Assembly (NCBI GenBank): GCA_025331435.1
Contig: JAIWNI010000097.1
Coordinates: 1 to 64,000, forward strand
DNA from: Choanephora cucurbitarum
Lineage: Eukaryota; Mucoromycota; Mucoromycetes; Mucorales; Choanephoraceae
DNA: 64,000 nt
Direction of reading: 5' to 3'
Shown here: one piece after another, positions 45,083 to 54,420 of the stretch
Layout: each line of letters starts with the position of its first letter
How positions within the stretch are numbered: position 1 is the stretch's first letter
Made by a program: the position numbers and the translations under genes
The notes under the pieces: model-generated
Seen by the model: only the letters and a program-made list of their open reading frames with translations
Databases searched by the model: none
What the model was told of the DNA's origin: nothing

Positions 45083-46072
45083 CTATGCCTTATTTATACT
45101 TGCTCGTTCACAAGAGATGGCTGCCTTTTGTCCTGTGAAGGCAAATGTGACAAGAGGCGAGCCCCGGAAACTGAATGTGGCCATGATATCAAATTCTATC
45201 TCAATGGACCGACTGCCATCCTGAAGACATGACGTATCCAACAACTCTTGAAGTACATCGATATCAACATCTGTACTGTTACCATGGAGCTTCGATGTTG
45301 CGATTTTCATAGGAAACGTAATGTTGGTTACCATCTGAGGCGAAAGATGTACATTCTGTAGCTTCCCAACACCAATGATTGTTCTGTTGATTGCTGGATA
45401 ATATGCCTAAAGTAGGTGAGGTTTTTTCAAATGGAGATGATCGATCCAATACAACCTACCACTGTTTTCACATTATCAAAATTGAGTTCAAAAAAGTTCG
45501 CATTAAAAATGCTGTACTGCAAGTTCAGAATACTACTGGCATCAGCCATGTCTTGGCCTACCAACAGGATTTGAGGGGACCTAAAGGAACACAAGAAGAA
45601 GGTCACGAGTGCAACAGCCAACACAATGGCCATCGAGAGAAAGCAGCAAAAGGCACGCGTCCAGCCAGGCAAACAAGGAAAACAGCAACAACAGCAATAA
45701 CGTAGGTAAATGGGCTCCTTTGCCTGGTCTCTTGAAAAGTCATCTACCAGCCAATTCCTTGCGTTCGTTTCGATATCCTGGTTGCCCCTTGAACCCTTTT
45801 TGGATACTGTCATAAATGAATATTTTCATATTTTGTAGTTCTGTTCTATGGCAAGTACCTTGGTATTTATCATAATGTTGTTGTTGTTGTTGCATGTAAA
45901 CTCGACTGTAATAGCTCGGTGCTTCTGATCTTATCTCTTGAAGGGTACTTGTAGGGCTGTCCATTCGATTGAATGAACTGTAAGCATTCTGAACAGGCTT
46001 GGCCTCAGTTGGAGGTGTGAAATTAAAGTCAGAAGTCACTTTGCTTCTTGTTCTGATCTTGAAAAGTGGCAT
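45083..46072 (-). CDS. LEA2/NDR1-HIN1-like membrane protein
   Basis: Exons 46072-45859, 45806-45460 and 45406-45083 give 294 residues. Seen: a polar N-terminus with a Gln run (about residues 59-64), then YCCCCCFPCLPGWTRAFCCF directly before a membrane helix (SMAIVLAVALVTFFL), followed by an outer domain of about 150 residues with LQYSIFNANFFELNFDNV, KLQNVHLSPQ, NITFPMKIA and IEIEFDIMATFSFRG. That beta-rich domain after a helix is the plan of LEA_2/NDR1-like proteins and of some fungal vacuolar or cell-surface proteins. The Cys cluster next to the helix is a likely palmitoylation site. Function is unknown. Confidence 0.82.
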
Positions 46073-46484
46073 TTGAATAAAGTAAAGAAGCCTGGTATCG
46101 TTCTCCCTTCTCACAAACTAAAAGAAGGAAAAGAAGAATACAATGAAGGCATGTTATTTTATTTTCTCTCTCTCTTTTTTTGGTCAATTGAAGGCTAGTT
46201 GTACATTCTTAGATATTCAATCTCTATGTCTCTTTTATCTGCCCAAGTTTATGTAAGGTCTAATGGAATGCCTCTTACAGTACAATGTGAAATTTGGGTC
46301 TATTTAAAAGCCAACACAAGGTTTAGAATTCAATTGAGATTAGAGTTTGGCTATTTGAAGAAAAGAGGGGGTACTTTATTTTATGATTTTGCAATAGAGA
46401 GGTGATATTGATTAGTGACATGAGTATGCTTTTGATTATAGATGTACTTTCATGAAGGTATAAAATGAATTGATGCCTAGAACT

Positions 46485-47708
46485 TTACTGCTGAACAGAG
46501 TTGCTTTTCTTAAAAGCTTGATAGGTCAATTCACACTTATCAACCAGCTTTTTTGCAATGTCATGATCATATTTGGGAATCGTAAGAGCCTCTACATAAG
46601 GCGTACCCCAGCGATTGGTGTATGAATTATAACGAAGGAGATAATCCAAGGAAGCAAGTGGTGCAAGTGCAACGTAGACATCGGCAATAGCACCATTGTA
46701 AGATGAGATATTCTGAGAGGCTACACCGAGTATACGCATCTACAAGGTACAACTGTCAATGGAGACCATACCACTGAAAGAGAACTTTTTCTTACCAAGT
46801 AATGAACCAGGATTCTACAGTACACAATCCAAGCTGCCAATCCACCAATATGGCTTGCAACAACACCAGGTGAAGTAGTGAAAGAGGAGACCTTTAATCC
46901 CTCCCGTTGAAATCTTTCATTTGACTGAATGGATACTAGATCACAGGCCCATTTAGAAGATTCATAGGGCTCCTTGCTACAGTATAAGCATCAGTATACA
47001 TTTGCTTATATCTATCTATCTATTACCTTTTCACACCTTGCCAATCATCGATATCAAAGCAATCGTATTTAGCCGTGATGGAACTAGTCCAGATGATACG
47101 CCCATCACCCGATCTATCCAACAAACCTTCCATCTCTCTCATCTAAGCCCATTCAAAACAATCAGAACATGTCTCTGGAGAACACCAATTTAACTTTACC
47201 ATGATATAGTGACCAAGCACATTGGCAGCAAATATTTCGCCTATACCATCAGCATTGATTTCACCTACATTTTGTACAGTGGCATCTGAACGTTCCACAA
47301 GACCCACAGGATCAGTGAAAAGCAAGCGTACAACAGTCATCCAGTTAATGCCTTTTGTGTTCAAGATGCCAGCATTACAAAACAAGTAATTGACATGCGA
47401 ATACCTTTTTTGTTTTAGATAGATCCATGCCAATCAAGACAGATGACTTACTTGTTTCGAACAGCCTGACAGAATGAGAATACACTGTTCATGCTGCCTA
47501 CATCAACCAGCTCCAGTTCAATATGTCCTGAAGGAAACTGTTGTCTTAATAGTTCCCTGGCCTTTTCAGCTCTTGAAGGGTTTCGACATGCCATAACAAC
47601 CGTGATCTCATCACCTTCAGTTTCTAGTAATCGTTGACAGATGGCAAAGCCAACACCTGAATTAGCACCGGTGATGATGGCAATCTTTTTTTGTTTTTCC
47701 AAGATCAT
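46485..47708 (-). CDS. erg27: 3-keto-steroid reductase Erg27-like
   Basis: Exons 47708-47452, 47404-47200, 47142-47027, 46976-46796 and 46739-46485 give 337 residues. Family knowledge: Erg27 is an ER/lipid-droplet short-chain dehydrogenase that reduces the C3 ketone during sterol C4 demethylation. Seen: the Rossmann motif TGANSGVGFAICQ, VDVGSM, NYLFCNAGIL, NVLGHYIM, the catalytic Ser in IIWTSS and YESSK (Tyr-x3-Lys), SPGVV, and an Erg27-type C-terminal extension with YLLRYNSYTNRWG and YVEALTIPKYD. Its length is close to yeast Erg27 (347). The first-exon start gives MILEKQKKIAIITGANSG without extra leader. It may share physiology with the LAM sterol transporter about 5 kb to the left. Confidence 0.94.
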
Positions 47709-48666
47709 GTCGAACTAAAGAAGAAGATAAAATAATAATATGAAAAATCATTTTGAGACCAGCAGTGGTCTGAAACTTACCTCTCTATTTTAAGAGGTCT
47801 GATTTAATGAGGCAGCTTTGAAGTAATTTTTACCTACAAAAATCAAAAGAACACTGGTTATAATTAAACATGATTTATTAAGGATAAAAAGAAGAAAAAG
47901 AAGTTGAGAATCGCTATCTGTAAAGTTAAAAGCCTGATATAACTTGGTCTATTTGCTATGTTTGCTCTCTGCATTTGAGACCCAAAAAAAACCACTTTGA
48001 GTAACATGTTAATTGCCGTCATAAAAGGGTATGTCGACTAGCAATACAGAGATCTGGTTATTGAACTGAATCAAGGCAAAGTATTTACGCAAATACATGT
48101 GAAGACTGCTGGTGTTTGAATAGAAGCAATGTCTTGGCAATGCAACGAGCATTACCCCTTTCTGACTTGACAAGAGCATTTGTACGAGTACAGGTTTTCT
48201 TCTGTTGCCAAAATTTATTGAACAATGCTATTGACGTGTTTGATAGTGGGCTCGATGTCTTTTGTTGAGATGTTGATGAAATTGGCTAGAAGTTATTTCA
48301 GCTTGTAGTTGTTGAAATTGTTCAAATTTACGACACTTTTGAATGCAACCAAAAAAGGTGCTTGTTTTAATAGAACATGATCTTGGGACACTTATTTATA
48401 TCTTGCTTGATGAAGTCATCTTTTAAATGAAGCATTATGTAAAGCTTCTCTTGTGTGATTATGTAGAGAGAAACAGGGCATATAAACAGTATGTCAGACA
48501 AGGCTAAGAAAAAGACGACACATTCAATGTGGTCATCTTGATGATCTAATTCTGACAGGGCTAAATAGCTGAATTCTTTTCATCTGCAAGTCTTTGTCGC
48601 AGGATCATCCATCTTAAAACTCTGAATTTGAAGTCTCAACTATCTCAATTTTGCCTTAAATATCTT

Positions 48667-48927
48667 AGAAAAAAACAATAACCAGGTTGCCAAAGTGAAG
48701 ACAAAAGATGTGGTATGGTCCCACCCATGGCTTACATACTTAAAGAAGTTTGGCAAATAACCCACCTCAAATCAATTTATTGAAATAATTACTACTACGC
48801 TTAGATTAGAAAGATGTAAAGAGAAAAACTTAAAAAATATAATTACTGAAAACAAAAGCATGGCTCGGAGAGCTAATACCACTACATCTTTTGTCTTTGC
48901 TTCAGCAACCTGGTTATTGTTTTTTCT
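48667..48927. repeat. Inverted repeat, inner pair of about 50 bp
   Basis: The segment 48667-48718 (AAAAAAACAATAACCAGG, then TTGCCAAAG...GATGTGGTATGG) matches the reverse complement of 48876-48927 with a few differences and a 3-nt gap. The spacer is about 157 bp. Confidence 0.75.
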
Positions 48928-49371
48928 CCAAGTCTTTAGGCCATCATCTTCTCATACATTTTCAGCTTTTTTTTTTGCATTTTTTCTTCCAAATCCTTAG
49001 ATATGTTCCATTTCTGTGTGCTTTTCTTAGACTGTTCTTGGTCTATTTCCGATATATATCCATTTTAGAACAAATGCTCAAAAGAAGCTTTAAATGTTGT
49101 TATTCGAACTTTTCGAAGGTGACAAATTAAATCTCTCATCTTGAAAATTCAGATGTAATTAAGCGCCTCTATTTATGTTCGAAGCACTGAAAAGGTTGGA
49201 ACATATTAAGAGGAATACTCATGGATTTTTTTTTACATAGAACGAAGAGCAGCCTAAGAAAAGCACACAGAAATGGAACATATCTAAGGATTTGGAAGAA
49301 AAAAATGCAAAAAAAAAGCTGAAAATGTATGAGAAGATGATGGCCTAAAGACTTGGAGAAAAAACAATAAC
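48913..49371. repeat. Inverted repeat, arms of about 134 bp
   Basis: Arm 1 is 48913-49046 and arm 2 is 49237-49371. They are near-perfect reverse complements (a T-run length difference and a few substitutions near the loop end), with a 190-bp loop. The start of arm 1 overlaps the right arm of the neighbouring inverted repeat, so the A-rich end motif AAAAAACAATAAC occurs three times. Confidence 0.88.
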
Positions 49372-49449
49372 TTTTTTTCGATTCATAGGAAATCAACTTG
49401 GAGATGGTGATGATGTTTAATTTTTTTTACATAAAGAACACTTAAGGTC

Positions 49450-49629
49450 CTACTCTTCTTCAGCGCTTGCTTTTTGTTTTTTGCGTGGTGACACATGGGG
49501 ACTTGGATCTTCTCTACTTTCTTCAAGAACTTCCTGATTTTCGTCAAGAGAGAATATTTCGTCAAGAGTGACATGTGTTGCTTCAATCAAATGGCTGATA
49601 GCAGGAAAGTTCTTGAAAAACGTTGGCAT
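49450..49629 (-). pseudogene. Short acidic open frame or gene fragment
   Basis: An ATG at 49629 opens a 59-codon frame with NFPAISHLIEATHVTLDEIF, an acidic EEV...EESREDPSPH stretch and a basic SPRKKQK end. It reads like the C-terminal piece of a nuclear protein rather than random sequence, but no partner exon is evident. The family is unknown. Confidence 0.3.
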
Positions 49630-49896
49630 AAATTTGTTTCAAAATTGAAGATTCGTTGAGAACTGTTATGTAACGTGTATACTTTGATAGATGATGTATA
49701 ATAAAGACTATTGAGTGCTTTTTGAGACTGTTAGTAGCTTTATTAAAACTTCAGAGAGAGAAGAAGGATTTATAATACACGTCTAATTGCTACAGGGATA
49801 ATAGTCGAGGATTCCTAATCAGGAGATTCGTAATACATTGGGTGAACACCTCTTGTGGAGGTTAAAGGGATATTTAAATATAAGATAATCAAGAGA

Positions 49897-51180
49897 TTAG
49901 GACCGTTCTATAACAAGAACAGAGAACTGAAAGTCCTTGACAAACACATAACTATAATCACATGGCTTAGACAAACTGTAGATAAATACTTCGTTTTGGT
50001 AGAACTGAAGTCCGTACAGCTTGAGTTTCCTGATAAGAGTTACAGAGGGAACTTCCATCCTTGAGACAATATGCTTGAACATTGCTTTTAGATTTTTGGC
50101 CGTCTTGTTCCTATCTTCTAGAAAGTGTGTTTGGTTTACTTTTTGTGGTGGACCGGAAACTTCTACTGTCATAATTTCTAAGTTGTACTTCTTGTCTTTG
50201 ATAATGAGGTCAATCTTTGGTCCAGAAAAACGTCTCTCATCATCGTCCAAGTATCGATTAACTTCAATAGCTTTAGCCTTCAAGTTTGTTTCTCCAAAAA
50301 TGAGGCAATTACGAAGATCGTTAAGTAGCAAGTTTTTGAACACCGGGGAGAGGACAAAATACAGATAAGAATCTTCGTTTGCAAAGTCCAAAGAAGTAAG
50401 AGTGACATAAAACAGTTTCATCACCTTCAATATCCAGAGCTTTTTTTTTTTTGGTTAATTTTAGTATCACCTGCAGCCATAACTTCTTCTTTAATGAGTT
50501 TTATCATCTGCTTCTTGTTTTCTGTTCCTTCAATTCTAGCCAAGTAGCTCTTGGAAGTATTGCCGACATACAGTAGTCGCTTTATTTAAGAACATATTCT
50601 TGAGAAATACACTCTTATATTGAGCATACTTTTAAATCAAATGGTATTTTAGCGCTTCAAGCGATTTTCAAGTTAGAGGATTGCACTCCTATATTGAGCA
50701 TACTCTTAAATCAAACACTCTTAAATCGAGCGACTACTGTAAGTACTTATTGGTATTTTTGTAGTAAATTCGGCTTTGAACCTATCGTAGTCAGTCTTGT
50801 TAAACATAGTAAGTAAAGGTTTGGCCTCTTTTTTTAGGCTAAAATCCAAGATACGAAAGTACAGCAAACTTTGAAGAATGTCGTTAATGCCTCATTCAAT
50901 TCAAATTATTTAAACACTAACTCTTGCTTGCTCAAATCCTTCGTGTAACTTATCTTGCGTCTTGCTGCTTCCACAGTCTGCTCATAGATTATGTTGGTAA
51001 TTTTTGAATCAGCTGAAAATGCAACAACATCCTCGCTCGGAAGACTACGAGACTAAAGAAAAAGTGATTAATTTCTATCTTTTGAAAACATATTGAGTTC
51101 ATCGCACTACCATAGCAGATCCAATAGAATCAGCATGTTTGTTCATTTCTTCTGCGACTCTCTTTTTGTTAAAGTTATAG
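49897..51180 (-). pseudogene. Decayed gene of unknown family, split by MITE copy B
   Basis: The 3' part (50570-49897) is one open frame of about 220 codons. Its core reads ERRFSGPKIDLIIKD, then YNLEIMTVEVSGPPQKVNQT, an arrangement (PxxD, spacer, E-x-S/EV) loosely like a PD-(D/E)XK nuclease core. Upstream of the MITE the same reading continues (LKKEAKPLLTMFNKTDYDRF, then KIPISTY), and removing the MITE plus one TA restores a single frame across the junction. Further upstream are exon-like pieces with VAEEMNKHADSIGSAM and SRSLPSEDVVAFSADS, the latter preceded by a TTTCTTTAG acceptor and ending in a stop. I do not know the family. The multi-part layout suggests an intron-containing gene that is now dead or broken. 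Confidence 0.55.
50571..50739 (-). mobile_element. MITE copy B, pogo/Tc1-like, 169 bp
   Basis: It starts CAGTAGTCGCT and ends AGCGACTACTG, perfect inverted repeats of 11 bp, and is flanked on both sides by TA, the target duplication typical of Tc1/mariner and pogo elements. Inside, a unit of about 27 bp beginning TATATTGAGCATACT occurs twice. Copy A at 33409 lacks one of them. There is no open frame. Confidence 0.9.
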
Positions 51181-52011
51181 AGTGCTCAATTCTTACAATC
51201 AAACAAGCTCTAATCTTTATTTTTTTGTGTATAGTTAATGAGCCTATTGTTTTCTTTTTCTCCTTTGCTGCTGACTCTTCTGATGACTGATTCTACTACT
51301 GCATACAAGGTATCTGCTCTTCAGGCTTCAAGATAAAAGAAATGAACAAAAGAAAAAGATAAAGAAATTATCTCATCCAAAAGTCCAAAAAGACTTGCGT
51401 CATCTACTTTGATTGACTAAAAAAAATCAAATGCTGTATCAAAATAAATAAATATCAAAGCTGTCACAAGCGAATAGATTTGAATCAGACAACTTCAAGA
51501 GCTAAAAAACTGTGGCATTTGCACATACTTGCTAACAAATCGAGTTGAATTACGCCTGAATGCCTGCTAATATCATACTGAAGACCACCTAGTATTTAGT
51601 TTTCTATGACCTTCATTTTATGAAATCGCGACTTTTAGTTTTGAACAAACAAACTTTTTAATCTATGCGAGCAAGGTTAAACTATTTATCAGCTTCACTG
51701 TATATAGGTTGTCTCATTTTTCAAATGAGTGACCCAAATATTCTTTGTATAACAGTATCATAACTTGCTCAGTACAATGATATTGACAATGGTCCCGGAT
51801 GGATAGCTGAATTCTCTTCATCTGCTAGTTTCACTGTGATAAACCGTTCCTTTTTTTTTTCTCTACATGCAAAGTATGATAACTCCAAACTGCGCAACTT
51901 TTTTTTTTTAATTGAGGCATCTGACTTTACTGCGTATAAGGAGAATTCAATCTCATTTTATGCAGAAAATCGAAATGGTGAATTCTGATTGGACACCAGC
52001 TACTTCTCCAA

Positions 52012-52026
52012 CTGCGGTAACCGCAG
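52012..52026. promoter_or_regulatory. Perfect CGG-N3-CCG palindrome
   Basis: CTGCGGTAACCGCAG is a 15-nt perfect inverted repeat around one central base. It contains CGGTAACCG, the form bound by dimeric Zn2Cys6 activators in fungi. It lies 16 nt before the TATA box and 78 nt before the start codon at 52104. The factor is unknown. Confidence 0.5.
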
Positions 52027-52041
52027 TCATCTCTCTCTCTC

Positions 52042-52049
52042 TATATAAA
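52042..52049 (+). promoter_or_regulatory. TATA box
   Basis: TATATAAA follows a CT microsatellite and lies 55 nt before the ATG at 52104. This is one of the few clear TATA boxes in the window. Confidence 0.6.
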
Positions 52050-52103
52050 CACCCAAGAATTCTCTCCTCAAAAAAAAAAATAACCTATTTAATCTATTTT
52101 ATC

Positions 52104-52820
52104 ATGTCTACTACCTTAATTCAAGAATACCCTGTCTGTTATGCTGAAGCCATGGACCCATCAAAAGAAGATGTTTCCTTTTATATCGAATGGCTTGACA
52201 ACACCTCAGAATTTCCTGGTCTGACACCCACCACACTAGGCAATGAACCTTGGGAACTACTGTGTCGCAAACAACAAGAAGAACACCCAACAGAAGAAGT
52301 AGGTGATTGGGCAAAGGTAACTAAACCTCAACTGTATGCCGATATCACTCAAAAGAATGCCATTCAACCTACCACACGTCTTGTTCAATCACTCTGGCCT
52401 CATCCTCTACCCAAGAGTAAGAAACCAAAAGCAGAACAACAACAAGAAGGTCTGGTGGATGATTTGTTCTATCAACACAAGGCACACAGTCAACGATCCA
52501 ATCGATTGAGCCGAAGACGTCAACATCATGATATGGAGACAGTACGTCTGAATATGGAAGTTGTCTTTCGTCTGGCTACCTCCAAGCATGGTACAGTCAA
52601 CATCCGTTGTTCTTCTCAAGAGTTAGATCCTACCTTATTAGCCACCCTTCAAGAGAGTGATCTCAAGGATCTCCGTGTCCATAATAGGGCTCAAGCACTT
52701 TCCTTTGTTGCCAAATACAAACACAACACTAAAAAGTACAATGCTGTCTATGCTGGTATCAGTTCAAAGCAGCCTAAGCGTACTGATCTCTATGATCCAT
52801 CCGATTTACCAGTTGTATAA
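52104..52820 (+). CDS. Unknown protein, 238 residues
   Basis: A single exon. I do not recognise the family. The frame is open further upstream (to 51912), but the clear TATA box at 52042 and the leader place the start at Met 52104 (MSTTLIQEYPVCYAEAMDPS). Seen: a Trp-containing N-terminal region (FYIEWLDNTSEFPGLTP, NEPWELL), a Lys/Gln-rich linker, a basic SQRSNRLSRRRQHHD segment, then a compact-looking domain with VRLNMEVVFRLATSKHGTVN and ALSFVAKYKHNTKKYNAVYA. There is no signal peptide or membrane helix. It lies 94 nt before the next gene on the same strand. Confidence 0.75.
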   Translation: MSTTLIQEYPVCYAEAMDPSKEDVSFYIEWLDNTSEFPGLTPTTLGNEPWELLCRKQQEEHPTEEVGDWAKVTKPQLYADITQKNAIQPTTRLVQSLWPHPLPKSKKPKAEQQQEGLVDDLFYQHKAHSQRSNRLSRRRQHHDMETVRLNMEVVFRLATSKHGTVNIRCSSQELDPTLLATLQESDLKDLRVHNRAQALSFVAKYKHNTKKYNAVYAGISSKQPKRTDLYDPSDLPVV

Positions 52821-52914
52821 AAAAAATTTGACAACATAAACTCCGTTTTTAATGACGTAAAAGAAAACTTTTCTTTTCTTTTTTTACTTTTTTTCTTTCT
52901 CTTTTTTTTCAATC

Positions 52915-53731
52915 ATGCGTCTCTATGCTATTCCAATCCTAAAGAACCGTTGGGCTTATTATTGTCATTCCACTCTTCCAGCCACCTCTCGACTGACTAA
53001 GATGGTAGCATGGTCCAATAAGAAATGGGAACAATTAGATAAGGCAGAAGCAGACAGTTGGAAGAAAAAGTTGTATATACGTGGTTCCAATATCATGAAT
53101 CAACTGGATTATCAAGAATGGTTCTTTAAGAGTGTACCTTCAAAAGAAGAAATAGAGAAACCATTAGAGAAGGTAAAATAAAATGTTCTTTTATCAGTAA
53201 AAAGGGGGGGATATTAACACCTTTAAAAAGGTATGGATTCATCATCCCAGTGTGTTAGATAAGTCTCAACTAGACCATGAACTAAAAGCAGTATTAAAAG
53301 AGAGAATACCTTACCATAAGAAATACATGCGCTATTCAGCCTATTGGGTGCCATTTGCCTGTACATTTGCCATTGTCCCACTTGTGCCCAACATACCACT
53401 TGCCTATAATCTGTTTCGACTCTATAGTCACTACAAGGCTCTCAAGGGAGCAGAACATCTAGAGACATTACTGGAGTATGGCCATATAGAATATGAAGTG
53501 GATCCACGTCTGAATGAGATTATGGAAGGGATCGATCTAGTCCATCCTCATGAACTGATCATGCCAGATGCTGATCTGGTGGGCTTAGAACATATCCAAG
53601 GTGTCTTGAATCCAAAAGATATTAAGCGATTGGTGGAGATATTAGATGTGCCTGGATTAGAAATTGAACTTTCTAGAGCACGATTACAGATATTGACATC
53701 AATAGCAAAAGAAAAGAAGGAAATAAAATAA
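52915..53731 (+). CDS. Mitochondrial K+/H+ exchange-related protein (Mit_KHE1)
   Basis: Exons 52915-53172 and 53231-53731 give 252 residues. Family knowledge: fungal Mit_KHE1 proteins (yeast YDL183C and relatives) are mitochondrial inner-membrane proteins implicated in K+/H+ exchange. Seen: MRLYAIPILKNRWAYYCH at the start, WSNKKWEQLDKAEADSWKKK, YQEWFFKSVPS, then a hydrophobic segment AYWVPFACTFAIVPLVPNIP (about residues 128-148) followed by AYNLFRLYSHYKALKGAEHL, and a soluble C-terminus. The short basic, aromatic N-terminus fits mitochondrial import. The assignment rests on these motifs and the size. Confidence 0.8.
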
Positions 53732-53940
53732 AAATGAGTCATTTTATGACCCATTCATTCTAATGACCAATAGGATGACAATGTGCACGGTCCCCCTTCT
53801 CAATAGAGAACGTGCGGACTTTCATTGGATTACATCTAATTACTCCATCTCCGATCATTCTTGCTCATTTTGAAATTACTCACACTCCTTAAAAAAAAAA
53901 AAATAGATAAATAATGCCATCTTCATTATTTACTTTCTTT

Positions 53941-53957
53941 TATTATTATTATTATTA
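53941..53957. repeat. (TTA)n microsatellite in the Ecl1-type leader
   Basis: A run of TAT/TTA trinucleotides ends about nine bases before the start codon at 53966, so it lies in the 5' leader. Confidence 0.7.
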
Positions 53958-53965
53958 TCTTAACA

Positions 53966-54283
53966 ATGGATCTCTCTTGGTGTATTATCTGTGATCGTCA
54001 TTGTGTTGAGGATAACGTAAGCATATGGAGGGATGATATCTGACAACAAAACTGACATGATATTTAGTTATATTGTTCTGAACTGTGTCGTATTCAAGAT
54101 GTCAATCATCATCATCATCATGTCAAACCATCCAGTCCTCTATCTCCACCTTCTTCACCTCTGCTAGATCCTTTCTTTTCTTCATTTAATCATCATGATA
54201 GACGTACTTCTGTCACTATCAGCAAATCTTCCCGTAGTCATCATGATCTATTTGGTTCTATCAGCAGTACATCCTCGTTATAA
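53966..54283 (+). CDS. Ecl1-type zinc-binding life-span factor
   Basis: Exons 53966-54016 and 54068-54283 give 88 residues. Family knowledge: Ecl1/2/3 of fission yeast are tiny proteins that extend chronological life span, respond to starvation and metal shortage, and bind zinc. Seen: the N-terminus MDLSWCIICDRHCVEDNLYC followed by SELCRIQD has the family pattern of a CxxC pair followed by YCSxxC. After this come five His residues and a Ser/Pro/His-rich disordered tail. The intron sits between the two metal-binding halves. The assignment rests on the short Cys motif, so confidence is moderate. Confidence 0.72.
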
Positions 54284-54420
54284 CTAAGCAAGCTATTCAA
54301 ACTTCATATATACCCCTTTTTTTAAAAAAAATTAAAATGACAACACTCTATCATTTGAGAATTAAGAAGAAAAAAAAAAAGTCTCCTGATTTTTATATAT
54401 ATATAAAATAGACCAATCAT

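Larger units (their letters stand above)
47709..49440. other. Repeat-rich island, no intact gene
   Basis: This 1.7-kb spacer upstream of Erg27 carries no supportable gene. Its right half is occupied by nested inverted repeats described separately. Two short open frames (about 48891-49130 plus, 49169-49396 minus) encode nearly the same peptide because they are the two arms of the inverted repeat. Confidence 0.6.
51181..52103. other. Intergenic, promoter of the gene at 52104
   Basis: No intact gene is visible. AT-rich sequence with stops in all frames leads into a compact promoter-like segment at 51985-52050 (ATTGG, a CGG-N3-CCG palindrome and a TATA box). Confidence 0.55.

Noticed and set aside
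48891..49396. Two similar small proteins on opposite strands
   Set aside because: They are the two arms of an inverted repeat and are low-complexity; not genes.
49664..49837. Possible solo LTR (TGTTATGTAAC...GTAATACA, with AATAAAG inside)
   Set aside because: Starts TG and ends CA but there is no target duplication and no second copy in the window.
51912..52103. Upstream extension of the 52104 gene
   Set aside because: It would translate through the palindrome, CT tract and TATA box, which better fit a promoter.
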